A stretch of 64,000 nt of DNA from Silene conica. Its lineage: Eukaryota > Streptophyta > Magnoliopsida > Caryophyllales > Caryophyllaceae. Every line of letters starts with the position of its first letter. Positions within the stretch are counted from its first letter, which is position 1. Under the pieces are notes generated by a model that was given only the letters and a program-made list of their open reading frames with translations, did not search any database and was not told the DNA's origin. A program made the position numbers and the translations under genes. The stretch spans positions 50,810,579-50,874,578 of the forward strand of contig CM055313.2 in the NCBI GenBank assembly GCA_029255685.2, in the 5' to 3' direction. Positions 21,866 to 33,281 of this stretch are shown piece by piece.

Positions 21866-22119
21866 TTTTTTCTAAATTTCGTTTTTCCTTTGTTTTTTTT
21901 TGTTTTTTTTCGTTTTATTAACGTATAAAATTCGTATATCACGTCGAAATAATAAATTTGAAAAAAAAAAATCGTCCCAATCGGAAACTCCGGGAGCAAG
22001 TTACGGCCTAACGAAGACACGAAGGCGTGACGGGATAATGAGAGGACTACCGGAACTCAGTTTATGTTGAACAGAGACGAAAATGGGGTAATATAAGCAA
22101 ATTTGTGATGAAAGTGTAT

Positions 22120-22239
22120 GGGTGCGATCATACCAGCACTAATGCACCGGATCCCATCAGAACTCCGCTGTCAAGCGTGCTTGGGCGAAAGTAGTAATAG
22201 GATGGGTGACCTCCTGGAAAGGCCTCGTGTTGCACCCCT
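22120..22239 (+). rRNA. 5S rRNA gene 48, class I
   Basis: TCCTGGAAAGG; standard CCCATCAG. Confidence 0.93.
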
Positions 22240-22489
22240 TTTTTTCTAAATTTCGTTTTTCCTTTGTTTTTTTTCTTATTTTCGTGTAATTAACAAATAA
22301 AATGCGTATATCACGTCGAAATAATAAATTTGAAAAAAAAATCGTCCCAATCGGACACTCCGGGAGCAAGTTACGGCCTGTCGAAGACACAAAGGCGTGA
22401 CGGGATAATGAGTGGACTACCGAAACTCAGTTTATGTTGAACAGAGACGAAAATGACTTAATATAAGCAAATTTGTGATGAAAGTGTAT

Positions 22490-22609
22490 GGGTGCGATCA
22501 TACCAACACTAATGCACCGGATCCCATCAGAACTCCGTAGTTAAGCGCGCTTGTGCGAGAGTAGTACTAGGATGGGTGGCCTCTTGGCAAGGCCTCGTGT
22601 TGCACCCCT
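22490..22609 (+). rRNA. 5S rRNA gene 49, class F
   Basis: CTCTTGGCAAGG, duplicate of gene 45. Confidence 0.93.
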
Positions 22610-22868
22610 GTTTTTTTTTTTTCTAAATTTCGTTTTTCCTTTGGTTTTTTTTCTTATTTTCGTGTTATTAACGAATAAAATGCGTATATCACGTCGAAAT
22701 AATAAATTTGAAACACAAAATCGTCCAAATCGGACACTCCGGGAGCAAGTTACGGCCTGTCGAAGACACGGAGCCGTGACGGGATAATGAGAGGACTACC
22801 GGAACTCAGTTTATGTTGAACAGAGACGAAAATGGGGTAATATAAACAAATTTGTGATGAAAGTCTAT

Positions 22869-22988
22869 GGGTGCGATCATACCATCACTAATGCACCGGA
22901 TCCCATCAGAACTCCGCTGTCAAGCGTGCTTGGGGGAGAGTAGTACTAGGATGGGTGACCTCCTGGGAAGACCTCGAGTTACACCGCT
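22869..22988 (+). rRNA. 5S rRNA gene 50, class G
   Basis: GAGTTACACCGC, duplicate of gene 46. Confidence 0.93.
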
Positions 22989-23241
22989 TTTTTTTTCTAA
23001 ATTTTGTTTTTCCTTTGGTTTTTTTTCTTATTATTGTGTTATTAACGAATAAAATGCGTATATCACGTCGAAATAATAAATTGGAAAAAAAAATCGTCCC
23101 AATAGAGCACTCCGGGAGCAACTTACAGCCTGTCGGAGACACGGAGGCGTGACGTGATAATGAGAGGACTACCGAAAGTCAGTTTATGTTGAACAGAGAC
23201 AAAAATGGGGTAATATAAGCAAATTTGTGATGAAAGTGTAT

Positions 23242-23355
23242 GGGTGCGATCATACCAGCACAAATGCACCGGATCCCACTCCGCTGTTAAGCGTGCTTGG
23301 GCGAGTGTAGTACTAGGATGGGTGACCTCATGGGAAGGCCTCGTGTTGCACCCCT
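23242..23355 (+). rRNA. 5S rRNA gene 51, class H (6-base loss)
   Basis: CACAAATGCACC, duplicate of gene 47. Confidence 0.92.
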
Positions 23356-23609
23356 TTTTTTCTAAATTTCGTTTTTCCTTTGTTTTTTTTTGTTTTTTTT
23401 CGTTTTATTAACGTATAAAATTCGTATATCACGTCGAAATAATAAATTTGAAAAAAAAAAATCGTCCCAATCGGAAACTCCGGGAGCAAGTTACGGCCTA
23501 ACGAAGACACGAAGGCGTGACGGGATAATGAGAGGACTACCGGAACTCAGTTTATGTTGAACAGAGACGAAAATGGGGTAATATAAGCAAATTTGTGATG
23601 AAAGTGTAT

Positions 23610-23729
23610 GGGTGCGATCATACCAGCACTAATGCACCGGATCCCATCAGAACTCCGCTGTCAAGCGTGCTTGGGCGAAAGTAGTAATAGGATGGGTGAC
23701 CTCCTGGAAAGGCCTCGTGTTGCACCCCT
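23610..23729 (+). rRNA. 5S rRNA gene 52, class I
   Basis: TCCTGGAAAGG; its spacer carries TATATCAAGTCC, not shared with gene 48. Confidence 0.93.
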
Positions 23730-23979
23730 TTTTTTCTAAATTTCGTTTTTCCTTTGTTTTTTTTCTTATTTTCGTGTTATTAACGAATAAAATGCGTATA
23801 TCAAGTCCAAATAATAAATTTGAAAAAAATATCGTCCCAATCGGACACTCCGGGAACAAGTTACGGGCCGTCGAAGACACAAAGGCGTGACGGGATAATG
23901 AGTGGACTACCGGAACTCAGTTTATGTTGAACAGAGACGAAAATGGGGTAATATAAACAAATTTGTGATGAAAGTGTAT

Positions 23980-24098
23980 GGGTGCGATCATACCAGCACT
24001 AATACACCGGATCCCATCAGAACTCCGCAGTTAAGCGTGCTTGTGCGAGAGTAGTACTGGATGGGTGACCTCCTGGAAAGGCCTCGTGTTGCACCCCT
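23980..24098 (+). rRNA. 5S rRNA gene 53, class D
   Basis: AATACACCGG; 1-base loss ACTGGATGG. First gene of the D-E-C-B-A island. Confidence 0.92.
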
Positions 24099-24354
24099 GT
24101 TTTTTTTTTCTAAATTTCGTTTTTCCTTTGGTTTTTTCTCTTATTTTCGTGTTATTAACGAATAAAATGCTTATATCACGTCGAAATAATAAATTTGAAA
24201 AAAAAATCGTCCAAATCGGACACTCCGGGAGCAAGTTACGGCCTGTCGAAGACACGGAGGCGTGACGGGATAATAAGAGGACTACCGGAACTCAGTTTAT
24301 GTTGAACAGAGACGAAAATGGGGTAATATAAGCAAATTTGTGATGAAAGTCTAT

Positions 24355-24473
24355 GGGTGCGATCATACCAGCACTAATGCACCGGATCCATCAGAACTCT
24401 GCTGTCAAGCGTGCTTGGGCGAAAGTAGTAATAGGATGGGTGACCTCCTGGGAAGGCCTCGTGTTGCACCCCT
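24355..24473 (+). rRNA. 5S rRNA gene 54, class E
   Basis: 1-base loss; standard GCACCCCT end. Confidence 0.92.
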
Positions 24474-24724
24474 CTTTTCCTAAATTTCGTTTTTCCTTTG
24501 GTTTTTTTCTCATTTTCGTATTATTAACGAATAAAATGCGTATATCACGTCGAAATAATAAATTTGAAAAAAACAATCGTCCTAATCGGATACTCCGGGA
24601 GCAAGTTACGGCCTGTCGAAGACACAGAGGCGTGACGGGATAAAGAGAGGACTAGCGAAACTCAGTTTATGTTGAACAGAGACGAAAATGATGTAATATA
24701 AGCAAATTTATGATGAAAGTGTAT

Positions 24725-24844
24725 GGGTGCGATCATACTAGCACTAATGCATCGGATCCCATCAGAACTCCGCAGTGAAGCTTGCTTGGGCGAGAGTAGT
24801 ACTAGGATGGGAAACCTCCTGGGAAGGCCTCGTGTTGCACCCCT
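24725..24844 (+). rRNA. 5S rRNA gene 55, class C
   Basis: Full length, AAGCTTGCTTGGG; GGGAAACC. Confidence 0.93.
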
Positions 24845-25096
24845 TTTTGTCTAAATTTAGTTTTTCCTTTGGTTTTTTTTCTTATTTTCGTGTTATTAAC
24901 GAATAAAATGCGTATATCAAGTCGAAATAATAAATTTGAAAAAAAAAATCGTCCTAATCGGACACTCCGGGAGCAAGTTACGGCTTGTCGAAGACACGGA
25001 GGCGTGACGGGATAATGAGAGGACTACCGAAACTCAGTTTATGTTGAATAGAGACGAAAATGGGGTAATATAAGCAAATTTTTGATAAAAGTGTAT

Positions 25097-25216
25097 GGGT
25101 GCGGTCATACCAGCACTAATGCACCGGATCCCATCAGAACTCCGTAGTTAAGCGCGCTTGTGCGAAAGTAGTACTAGGATGGGTGACCTCCTGGGAAGGC
25201 CTCGTGTTACACCCCT
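25097..25216 (+). rRNA. 5S rRNA gene 56, class B
   Basis: GCGGTC start, BamHI site intact. Confidence 0.93.
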
Positions 25217-25470
25217 TTTTTTTTCTAAATTTCGTTTTTCCTTTGGTTTTTTTTCTTATGTTCGTGTTATTAACAAATAAAATGCGTATATCACGTCGAA
25301 ATAATAAATTTGAAAAAAACAATCGTACAAATCGGACACTCCGGGAGCAAGTTACGGCCTGTCGAAGACACGGAGGCGTGACGGTATAATGAGAGGACTA
25401 CCGGAACTCAGTTTTTGTTGAACAGAGACGAAAATGGGGTAATATAAGCAAATTTGTGATGAAAGTCTAT

Positions 25471-25590
25471 GGGTGCGATCATACCAGCACTAATGCACCG
25501 GATCCCATCAGAACTCCGCTATCAAGCGTGCTTGGGCGAGAGTAGTACTAGGATGGGTGACCTCTTGGGAAGGCCTCGTGTTGCACCTCT
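25471..25590 (+). rRNA. 5S rRNA gene 57, class A
   Basis: CGCTATCAAG; CCTCTTGGG; CACCTCT end. Confidence 0.93.
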
Positions 25591-25842
25591 CTTTTTCTAA
25601 ATTTCGTTTTTTCCTTTGGTTTTTTTTCTTATTTTCGTGTAATTAAGAAATAAAATGCGTATATCACGTCGAAATAATAAATTTGAAAAAAAAATCGTCC
25701 CAATCGGACACTCCGGGAGCAAGTTACGACCTGTCGAAGACACAAAGGCGTGACGGGATAATGAGTGGACTACCGAAACTCAGTTTATGTTGAACAGAGA
25801 CGAAAATGACTTAATATAAGCAAATTTGTGATGAAAGTGTAT

Positions 25843-25962
25843 GGGTGCGATCATACCAACACTAATGCACCGGATCCCATCAGAACTCCGTAGTTAAGCG
25901 CGCTTGTGCGAGAGTAGTACTAGGATGGGTGGCCTCCTGGCAAGGCCTCGTGTTGCACCCCT
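25843..25962 (+). rRNA. 5S rRNA gene 58, class F
   Basis: ACCAACAC, GGTGGCC; partner of gene 39 at +7090 bp. Confidence 0.93.
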
Positions 25963-26222
25963 GTTTTTTTTTTTTCTAAATTTCGTTTTTCCTTTGGTTT
26001 TTTTTTCTTATTTTCGTGTTATTAACGAATAAAATGCGTATATCACGTCAAAATAATAAATTTGAAACACAAAATCGTCCAAATCGGACACTCCGGGAGC
26101 AAGTTACGGCCTGTCGAAGACACGGAGCCGTGACGGGATAATGAGAGGACTACCGGAACTCAGTTTATGTTGAACAGAGACGAAAATGGGGTAATATAAA
26201 CATATTTGTGATGAAAGTCTAT

Positions 26223-26342
26223 GGGTGCGATCATACCATCACTAATGCACCGGATCCCATCAGAACTCTGCTGTCAAGCGTGCTTGGGGGAGAGTAGTAC
26301 TAGGATGGGTGACCTCCTGGGAAGGCCTCGAGTTGCACCGCT
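26223..26342 (+). rRNA. 5S rRNA gene 59, class G
   Basis: AACTCTGCTGTC; partner of gene 40 at +7089 bp. Confidence 0.93.
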
Positions 26343-26598
26343 TTTTTTTTTTTCTAAATTTCGTTTTTCCTTTTGTTTTTTTTCTTATTATTGTGTTATT
26401 AACGAATAAAATGCGTATATCACGTCGAAATAATAAATTGGAAAAAAAAATCGTCCCAATAGAGCACTCCGGAAGCAACTTACAGCCTGTCGGAGACACG
26501 GAGGCGTGGCGTGATAATGAGAGGACTACCGAAAGTCAGTTTATGTTGAACAGAGACAAAAATGGGGTAATATAAGCAAATTTGTGATGAAAGTGTAT

Positions 26599-26712
26599 GG
26601 GTGCGATCATACCAGCACTAATGCACCGGATCCCACTCCGCTGTTAAGCGTGCTTGGGCGAGTGTAGTACTAGGATGGGTGACCTCATGGGAAGGCCTCG
26701 TGTTGCACCCCT
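26599..26712 (+). rRNA. 5S rRNA gene 60, class H (6-base loss)
   Basis: Partner of gene 41; CCTCATGGG. Confidence 0.92.
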
Positions 26713-26969
26713 TTTTTTCTAAATTTCGTTTTTCCTTTGTTTTTTTTTTTGTTTTTTTTCGTGTTATTAACGTATAAAATTCGTATATCACGTCGAAATA
26801 ATAAATTTGAAAAAAAAAAAATCGTCCCAATCGGAAACTCCGGGAGCAAGTTACGGCCTAACGAAGACACGGAGGCGTGACGGGATAATGAGAGGACTAC
26901 CGGAACTCAGTTTATGTTGAACAGAGACGAAAATGGGGTAATATAAGCAAATTTGTGATGAAAGTGTAT

Positions 26970-27055
26970 GGGTGCGATCATACCAGCACTAATGCACCGG
27001 ATCCCTTCAGAACTCCGCTGTCAAGCGTGCTTGGGCAAAAGTAGTAATAGGATGG
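26970..27055 (+). pseudogene. 5S rRNA pseudogene 61, class I, 3' truncated
   Basis: CCCTTCAG haplotype of gene 42. The gene stops inside box C at AGGATGG and runs straight into TTTTTTTTCTTATTTTCG, which normally follows CCTTTGG in the spacer. A shared TGG marks the join. The next gene starts 309 bp on. Confidence 0.92.
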
Positions 27056-27278
27056 TTTTTTTTCTTATTTTCGTGTAATTAACAAATAAAATGCGTATAT
27101 CACGTCGAAATAATAAATTTGAAAAAAAAATCGTCCCAATCGGACACTCCGGGAGCAAGTTACGGCCTGTCGAAGACACAAAGGCGTGACGGGATAATGA
27201 GTGGACTACCGAAACTCAGTTTATGTTGAACAGAGACGAAAATGACTTAATATAAGCAAATTTGTGATGAAAGTGTAT

Positions 27279-27398
27279 GGGTGCGATCATACCAACACTA
27301 ATGCACCGGATCCCATCAGAACTCCGTAGTTAAGCGCGCTTGTGCGAGAGTAGTACTAGGATGGGTGGCCTCCTGGCAAGGCCTCGTGTTGCACCCCT
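27279..27398 (+). rRNA. 5S rRNA gene 62, class F
   Basis: ACCAACAC, GGTGGCC, CTCCTGGCAAGG. Confidence 0.93.
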
Positions 27399-27657
27399 GT
27401 TTTTTTTTTTTCTAAATTTCGTTTTTCCTTTGGTTTTTTTTCTTATTTTCGTGTTATTAACGAATAAAATGCGTATATCACGTCGAAATAATAAATTTGA
27501 AACACAAAATCGTCCAAATCGGACACTCCGGGAGCAAGTTACGGCCTGTCGAAGACACGGAGCCGTGACGGGATAATGAGAGGACTACCGGAACTCAGTT
27601 TATGTTGAACAGAGACGAAAATGGGGTAATATAAACAAATTTGTGATGAAAGTCTAT

Positions 27658-27777
27658 GGGTGCGATCATACCATCACTAATGCACCGGATCCCATCAGAA
27701 CTCCGCTGTCAAGCGTGCTTGGGGGAGAGTAGTACTAGGATGGGTGACCTCCTGGGAAGACCTCGAGTTACACCGCT
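27658..27777 (+). rRNA. 5S rRNA gene 63, class G
   Basis: GAGTTACACCGC, as genes 46 and 50. Confidence 0.93.
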
Positions 27778-28030
27778 TTTTTTTTCTAAATTTTGTTTTT
27801 CCTTTGGTTTTTTTTCTTATTATTGTGTTATTAACGAATAAAATGCGTATATCACGTCGAAATAATAAATTGGAAAAAAAAATCGTCCCAAAAGAGCACT
27901 CCGGGAGCAACTTACAGCCTGTCGGAGACACGGAGGCGTGACGTGATAATGAGAGGACTACCGAAAGTCAGTTTATGTTGAACAGAGACAAAAATGGGGT
28001 AATATAAGCAAATTTGTGATGAAAGTGTAT

Positions 28031-28144
28031 GGGTGCGATCATACCAGCACAAATGCACCGGATCCCACTCCGCTGTTAAGCGTGCTTGGGCGAGTGTAGT
28101 ACTAGGATGGGTGACCTCATGGGAAGGCCTCGTGTTGCACCCCT
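28031..28144 (+). rRNA. 5S rRNA gene 64, class H (6-base loss)
   Basis: CACAAATGCACC; CCTCATGGG. Confidence 0.92.
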
Positions 28145-28399
28145 TTTTTTCTAAATTTCGTTTTTCCTTTGTTTTTTTTTTGTTTTTTTTCGTTTTATTA
28201 ACGTATAAAATTCGTATATCACGTCGAAATAATAAATTTGAAAAAAAAAAATCGTCCCAATCGGAAACTCCGGGAGCAAGTTACGGCCTAACGAAGACAC
28301 GAAGGCGTGACGGGATAATGAGAGGACTACCGGAACTCAGTTTATGTTGAACAGAGACGAAAATGGGGTAATATAAGCAAATTTGTGATGAAAGTGTAT

Positions 28400-28519
28400 G
28401 GGTGCGATCATACCAGCACTAATGCACCGGATCCCATCAGAACTCCGCTGTCAAGCGTGCTTGGGCGAAAGTAGTAATAGGATGGGTGACCTCCTGGAAA
28501 GGCCTCGTGTTGCACCCCT
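28400..28519 (+). rRNA. 5S rRNA gene 65, class I
   Basis: TCCTGGAAAGG. Confidence 0.93.
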
Positions 28520-28769
28520 TTTTTTCTAAATTTCGTTTTTCCTTTGTTTTTTTTCTTATTTTCGTGTTATTAACGAATAAAATGCATATATCAAGTCCAA
28601 ATAATAAATTTGAAAAAAATATCGTCCCAATCGGACACTCCGGGAACAAGTTACGGCCCGTCGAAGACACAAAGGCGTGACGGGATAATGAGTGGACTAC
28701 CGAAACTCAGTTTGTATTTTACAGAGACGAAACTGACTTAATATAAACAAATTTGTGATGAAAGTGTAT

Positions 28770-28889
28770 GGGTGCGATCATACCAACACTAATGCACCGG
28801 ATCCCATCAGAACTCCGTAGTTAAGCGCGCTTGTGCGAGAGTAGTACTAGGATGGGTGGCCTCCTGGCAAGGCCTCGTGTTGCACCCCT
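28770..28889 (+). rRNA. 5S rRNA gene 66, class F
   Basis: Preceded by a variant spacer GTATTTTACAGAGACG. Confidence 0.93.
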
Positions 28890-29147
28890 GTTTTTTTTTT
28901 TCTAAATTTCGTTTTTCCTTTGGTTTTTTTTCTTATTTTCGTGTTATTAACGAATAAAATGCGTATATCACGTCGAAATAATAAATTTGAAACACAAAAT
29001 CGTCCAAATCGGACACTCCGGGAGCAAGTTACGGCTTGTCGAAGACACGGAGCCGTGACGGGATAATGAGAGGACTACCGGAACTCAGTTTATGTTAAAC
29101 AGAGACGAAAATGGGGTAATATAAACAAATTTGTGATGAAAGTCTAT

Positions 29148-29267
29148 GGGTGCGATCATACCATCACTAATGCACCGGATCCCATCAGAACTCCGCTGTC
29201 AAGCGTGCTTGGGGGAGAGTAGTACTAGGATGGGTGACCTTCTGGGAAGGCCTCGAGTTGCACCGCT
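29148..29267 (+). rRNA. 5S rRNA gene 67, class G
   Basis: GACCTTCTGGG in box C. Confidence 0.93.
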
Positions 29268-29524
29268 TTTTTTTTTTTCTAAATTTCGTTTTTCCTTTGG
29301 TTTTTTTTCTTATTATTGTGTTATTAACGAATAAAATGCGTATATCAGGTCGAAATAATAAATTGGAAAAAAAAAATCGTCCCAATAGAGCACTCTGGGA
29401 GCAACTTACAGCCTGTCGGAGACACGGAGGCGTGACGTGATAATGAGAGGACTACCGAAAGTCAGGTTATGTTGAACAGAGACAAAAATGGGGTAATATA
29501 AGCAAATTTGTGATGAAAGTGTAT

Positions 29525-29638
29525 GGGTGCGATCATACCAGCACTAATGCACCGGATCCCACTCCGCTGTTAAGCGTGCTTGGGCGAGTGTAGTACTAGG
29601 ATGGGTGACCTCATGGGAAGGCCTCGTGTTGCACCCCT
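29525..29638 (+). rRNA. 5S rRNA gene 68, class H (6-base loss)
   Basis: CACTAATGCACC; CCTCATGGG. Confidence 0.92.
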
Positions 29639-29893
29639 TTTTTTCTAAATTTCGTTTTTCCTTTGTTTTTTTTTTGTTTTTTTTCGTTTTATTAACGTAT
29701 AAAATTCGTATATCACGTCGAAATAATAAATTTGAAAAAAAAAAATCGTCCCAATCGGAAACTCCGGGAGCAAGTTACGGCCTAACGAAGACACGAAGGC
29801 GTGACGGGATAATGAGAGGACTACCGGAACTCAGTTTATGTTGAACAGAGACGAAAATGGGGTAATATAAGCAAATTTGTGATGAAAGTGTAT

Positions 29894-30013
29894 GGGTGCG
29901 ATCATACCAGCACTAATGCACCGGATCGCATCAGAACTCCGCTGTCAAGCGTGCTTGGGCGAAAGTAGTAATAGGATGGGTGACCTCCTGGAAAGGCCTC
30001 GTGTTGCACCCCT
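29894..30013 (+). rRNA. 5S rRNA gene 69, class I
   Basis: CCGGATCGCATCAG removes the BamHI site. Confidence 0.93.
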
Positions 30014-30263
30014 TTTTTTCTAAATTTCGTTTTTCCTTTGTTTTTTTTCTTATTTTCGTGTTATTAACGAATAAAATGCATATATCAAGTCCAAATAATA
30101 AATTTGAAAAAAATATCGTCCCAATCGGACACTCCGGGAACAAGTTACGGCCCGTCGAAGACACAAAGGCGTGACGGGATAATGAGTGGACTACCGAAAC
30201 TCAGTTTATATTTTACAGAGACGAAACTGACTTAATATAAACAAATTTGTGATGAAAGTGTAT

Positions 30264-30383
30264 GGGTGCGATCATACCAACACTAATGCACCGGATCCCA
30301 TCAGAACTCCGTAGTTAAGCGCGCTTGTGCGAGAGTAGTACTAGGATGGGTGGCCTCCTGGCAAGGCCTCGTGTTGCACCCCT
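30264..30383 (+). rRNA. 5S rRNA gene 70, class F
   Basis: Duplicate of gene 66 at +1494 bp. Confidence 0.93.
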
Positions 30384-30641
30384 GTTTTTTTTTTTCTAAA
30401 TTTCGTTTTTCCTTTGGTTTTTTTTCTTATTTTCGTGTTATTAACGAATAAAATGCGTATATCACGTCGAAATAATAAATTTGAAACACAAAATCGTCCA
30501 AATCGGACACTCCGGGAGCAAGTTACGGCTTGTCGAAGACACGGAGCCGTGACGGGATAATGAGAGGACTACCGGAACTCAGTTTATGTTAAACAGAGAC
30601 GAAAATGGGGTAATATAAACAAATTTGTGATGAAAGTCTAT

Positions 30642-30761
30642 GGGTGCGATCATACCATCACTAATGCACCGGATCCCATCAGAACTCCGCTGTCAAGCGT
30701 GCTTGGGGGAGAGTAGTACTAGGATGGGTGACCTTCTGGGAAGGCCTCGAGTTGCACCGCT
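30642..30761 (+). rRNA. 5S rRNA gene 71, class G
   Basis: Duplicate of gene 67, GACCTTCTGGG. Confidence 0.93.
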
Positions 30762-31018
30762 TTTTTTTTTTTCTAAATTTCGTTTTTCCTTTGGTTTTTT
30801 TTCTTATTATTGTGTTATTAACGAATAAAATGCGTATATCAGGTCGAAATAATAAATTGGAAAAAAAAAATCGTCCCAATAGAGCACTCTGGGAGCAACT
30901 TACAGCCTGTCGGAGACACGGAGGCGTGACGTGATAATGAGAGGACTACCGAAAGTCAGGTTATGTTGAACAGAGACAAAAATGGGGTAATATAAGCAAA
31001 TTTGTGATGAAAGTGTAT

Positions 31019-31132
31019 GGGTGCGATCATACCAGCACTAATGCACCGGATCCCACTCCGCTGTTAAGCGTGCTTGGGCGAGTGTAGTACTAGGATGGGT
31101 GACCTCATGGGAAGGCCTCGTGTTGCACCCTT
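31019..31132 (+). rRNA. 5S rRNA gene 72, class H (6-base loss)
   Basis: Duplicate of gene 68; CACCCTTT end. Confidence 0.92.
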
Positions 31133-31387
31133 TTTTTTTCTAAATTTCGTTTTTCCTTTGTTTTTTTTTTGTTTATTTTCGTGTTATTAACGTATAAAAT
31201 TCGTATATCACGTCGAAATAATAAATTTGAAAAAAAAAATCGTCCCAATCGGAAACTCCGGGAGCAAGTTACGGCCTAACGAAGACACGGAGGCGTGACG
31301 GGATAATGAGAGGACTACCGGAACTCAGTTTATGTTGAACAGAGACGAAAATGGGGTAATATAAGCAAATTTGTGATGAAAGTGTAT

Positions 31388-31507
31388 GGGTGCGATCATA
31401 CCAGCACTAATGCACCGGATCCCATCAGAACTCCGCTGTCAAGCGTGCTTGGGCGAAAGTAGTAATAGGATGGGTGACCTCCTGGGAAGGCCTCGTGTTG
31501 CACCCCT
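31388..31507 (+). rRNA. 5S rRNA gene 73, class I
   Basis: TCCTGGGAAGG and intact GGATCCC. Confidence 0.93.
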
Positions 31508-31757
31508 TTTTTTCTAAATTTCGTTTTTCCTTTGTTTTTTTTCTTATTTTCGTGTTATTAACGAATAAAATGCGTATATCACGTCGAAATGATAAATTTG
31601 AAAAAAATATCGTCCCAATCGGACACTCCGGGAACAAGTTACGGCCTGTCGAAGACACAAAGGCGTGACGGGATAATGAGTGGACTACCGAAACTCAGTT
31701 TATGTTGAACAGAGACGAAAATGACTTAATATAAGCAAATTTGTGATGAAAGTGTAT

Positions 31758-31877
31758 GGGTGCGATCATACCAACACTAATGCACCGGATCCCATCAGAA
31801 CTCCGTAGTTAAGCGCGCTTGTGCGAGAGTAGTACTAGGATGGGTGACCTCCTGGCAAGACCTCGTGTTGCACCCCT
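31758..31877 (+). rRNA. 5S rRNA gene 74, class F-like
   Basis: GGTGACC and GGCAAGACCTCG; the last gene before element B. Its spacer (ACGGTATAATGAG) is of the type that elsewhere precedes class A or C genes. Confidence 0.93.
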
Positions 31878-32111
31878 GTTTTTTTTCTAAATTTCGTTTT
31901 TCCTTTGGTTTTTTTTCTTATTTTCGTGTTATTAACGAGTAAAATGCGTATATCACGTCGAAATAATAAATTTGAAAAAAAAAATCGTCCAAATCGGACA
32001 CTCCGGGAGCAAGTTACGGCCTGTCGAAGACACGGAGGCGTGACGGTATAATGAGAGGACTACCGGAACTCAGTTTATGTTGAACAGGGACGAAAATGGG
32101 GTAATATAAAT

Positions 32112-33269
32112 TGTTAGGTTCATATACCTATATAGTCATACTAGTTTTTATTTATCATATAAATTATAGATCTTTAGCATGCTTAACAATTGATTATGAC
32201 GAGATTAAGGAGTAAGAATAAGCTCCCTTACATTGGATATCTCGGCAAAATAAGGGCACAAGTGAAGTCACCTTCTTCACTTGTTCTTGAGCTTAATGTG
32301 TGGATGATCCTCCTTGAACCTTCAAAGAGATGATGGCCTCCAAAAGATGAACACCAAGACACACTAACTCTCAATGTTTGTATATTGTTTTGCTAGAACC
32401 AACACACAAGCTTACTAGATTGAATGAGGCACACGGCTAGGGTTATACAAGAAGGAATTATTTTTCTTTCTTTTCTTATGTTTTTCTCTCACAAAAATAA
32501 AACCCTAGTTGTCAATAGAATGAATGTATGAACTTGAGAAGAGGGAACAAAAACTCTCTTTTGTTCTCTTTTTGGGACGGCCGAGACCAAGGGTAGAGTG
32601 CCCAATCACTTGGCTCTCTATTCTCTCAAATGTCCCAAGCATGCCTTATCATATTAATTGCATGTTTCCCTTATGTTCCTAATACATAATGTATTATGTA
32701 AAATGTATAGGTCTAAGTGTGACATATCACACGGTCACCATGACCAAAACGGATCCCATCCGTGACTTAACATTACGATTATATTATTTACGTAGTTTAA
32801 CATTTTAAACCTTTTATCGTAAATTAGTAATTAAATAATTTCATATAATTATTTAATCGTATTCTACAACAATTGTAGTTAATTCAATTCATTCATTTTA
32901 TTATCATGTTTCATAAAACAGATAATTAATAGTGATGATATTTCGATCACTAAGATAATTTATAATCTTATTATAAATTATTTCCTCCTTTTATTTATAA
33001 TCTAGAAATGTATTAACTCGTATCATTATACAGTTGTTACATTTAATATTGAGATAGCTGTCCTAAAGGTGTGACCTAAAGGGATCAACTGGTCACCACC
33101 GTCATTACGACAGTAATGTCAAACTCTAGCAAGCCAATCATTACCGATTAATGTTGACCAGTTGACTTATGATAAGAATCATCCCATGAATATTCTTTTA
33201 TAGAGTTTTGTCAATATAATTAATATAATTGACGTGATCACACTATTGTCGAGGACACTCACTCCAACA
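32112..33269 (-). repeat. 3' LTR of element B
   Basis: 1158 bp, minus strand TGTTGGAGTGAGTGTCC to CCTAACA. Differs from the other LTR by eye only at AAAAATAAAACC versus AAAAACAAAACC and CTCTAGCAAG versus CTCTGGCAAG. Confidence 0.95.
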
Positions 33270-33281
33270 ATCTCCCACTTG
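33270..33281 (-). other. Polypurine tract of element B
   Basis: Minus strand CAAGTGGGAGAT directly before the 3' LTR, the usual plus-strand primer. Confidence 0.85.

Larger units (their letters stand above)
18753..23979 (+). repeat. F-G-H-I tetramer higher-order repeat, first domain
   Basis: Class order from 18753 is F G H I, F-like A, F G H I, F G H I. The last two tetramers start at 21000 and 22490, exactly 1490 bp apart, and share rare variants (CTCTTGGCAAGG, GAGTTACACCGC, CACAAATGCACC). The inserted F-like/A pair at 20250-20999 is the only break in order. Confidence 0.88.
23980..25842 (+). repeat. D-E-C-B-A island inside the F-G-H-I domain
   Basis: Five units in the order of the upstream 10-18 kb domain sit between two F-G-H-I stretches. 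Here the C gene keeps full length and the B gene keeps GGATCCC, unlike most of the 10-18 kb tetramers. The island therefore derives from a less altered version of that block. Confidence 0.85.
25843..31757 (+). repeat. F-G-H-I tetramer higher-order repeat, second domain
   Basis: Four tetramers start at 25843, 27279, 28770 and 30264. The first is short (1436 bp) because its I gene is truncated. The last two are 1494 bp apart and share changes such as GTATATCAGGTCG, GACCTTCTGGG and CATATATCAAGTCC. The first matches the tetramer at 18753 at a constant offset of 7089-7090 bp. Confidence 0.88.
4461..32111 (+). repeat. 5S rDNA tandem array 1 (74 genes)
   Basis: Head-to-tail 5S units of 368-381 bp; only two intervals deviate (320 and 309 bp, from spacer deletions). 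Each unit is a 119-120 bp gene, a T-run terminator, the spacer words CTAAATTTCG, GTATATCACGTCGAAATAAT, CACTCCGGGAGC, AAGTTACGGCC, GGACTACCG and AGTTTATGTTGAACAGAGAC, then a TATAAG promoter box. The array enters from the element A junction in mid-spacer and is cut by element B in mid-spacer at 32111. Class order is given in the higher-order repeat entries. I see no other gene in this span. Confidence 0.97.
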
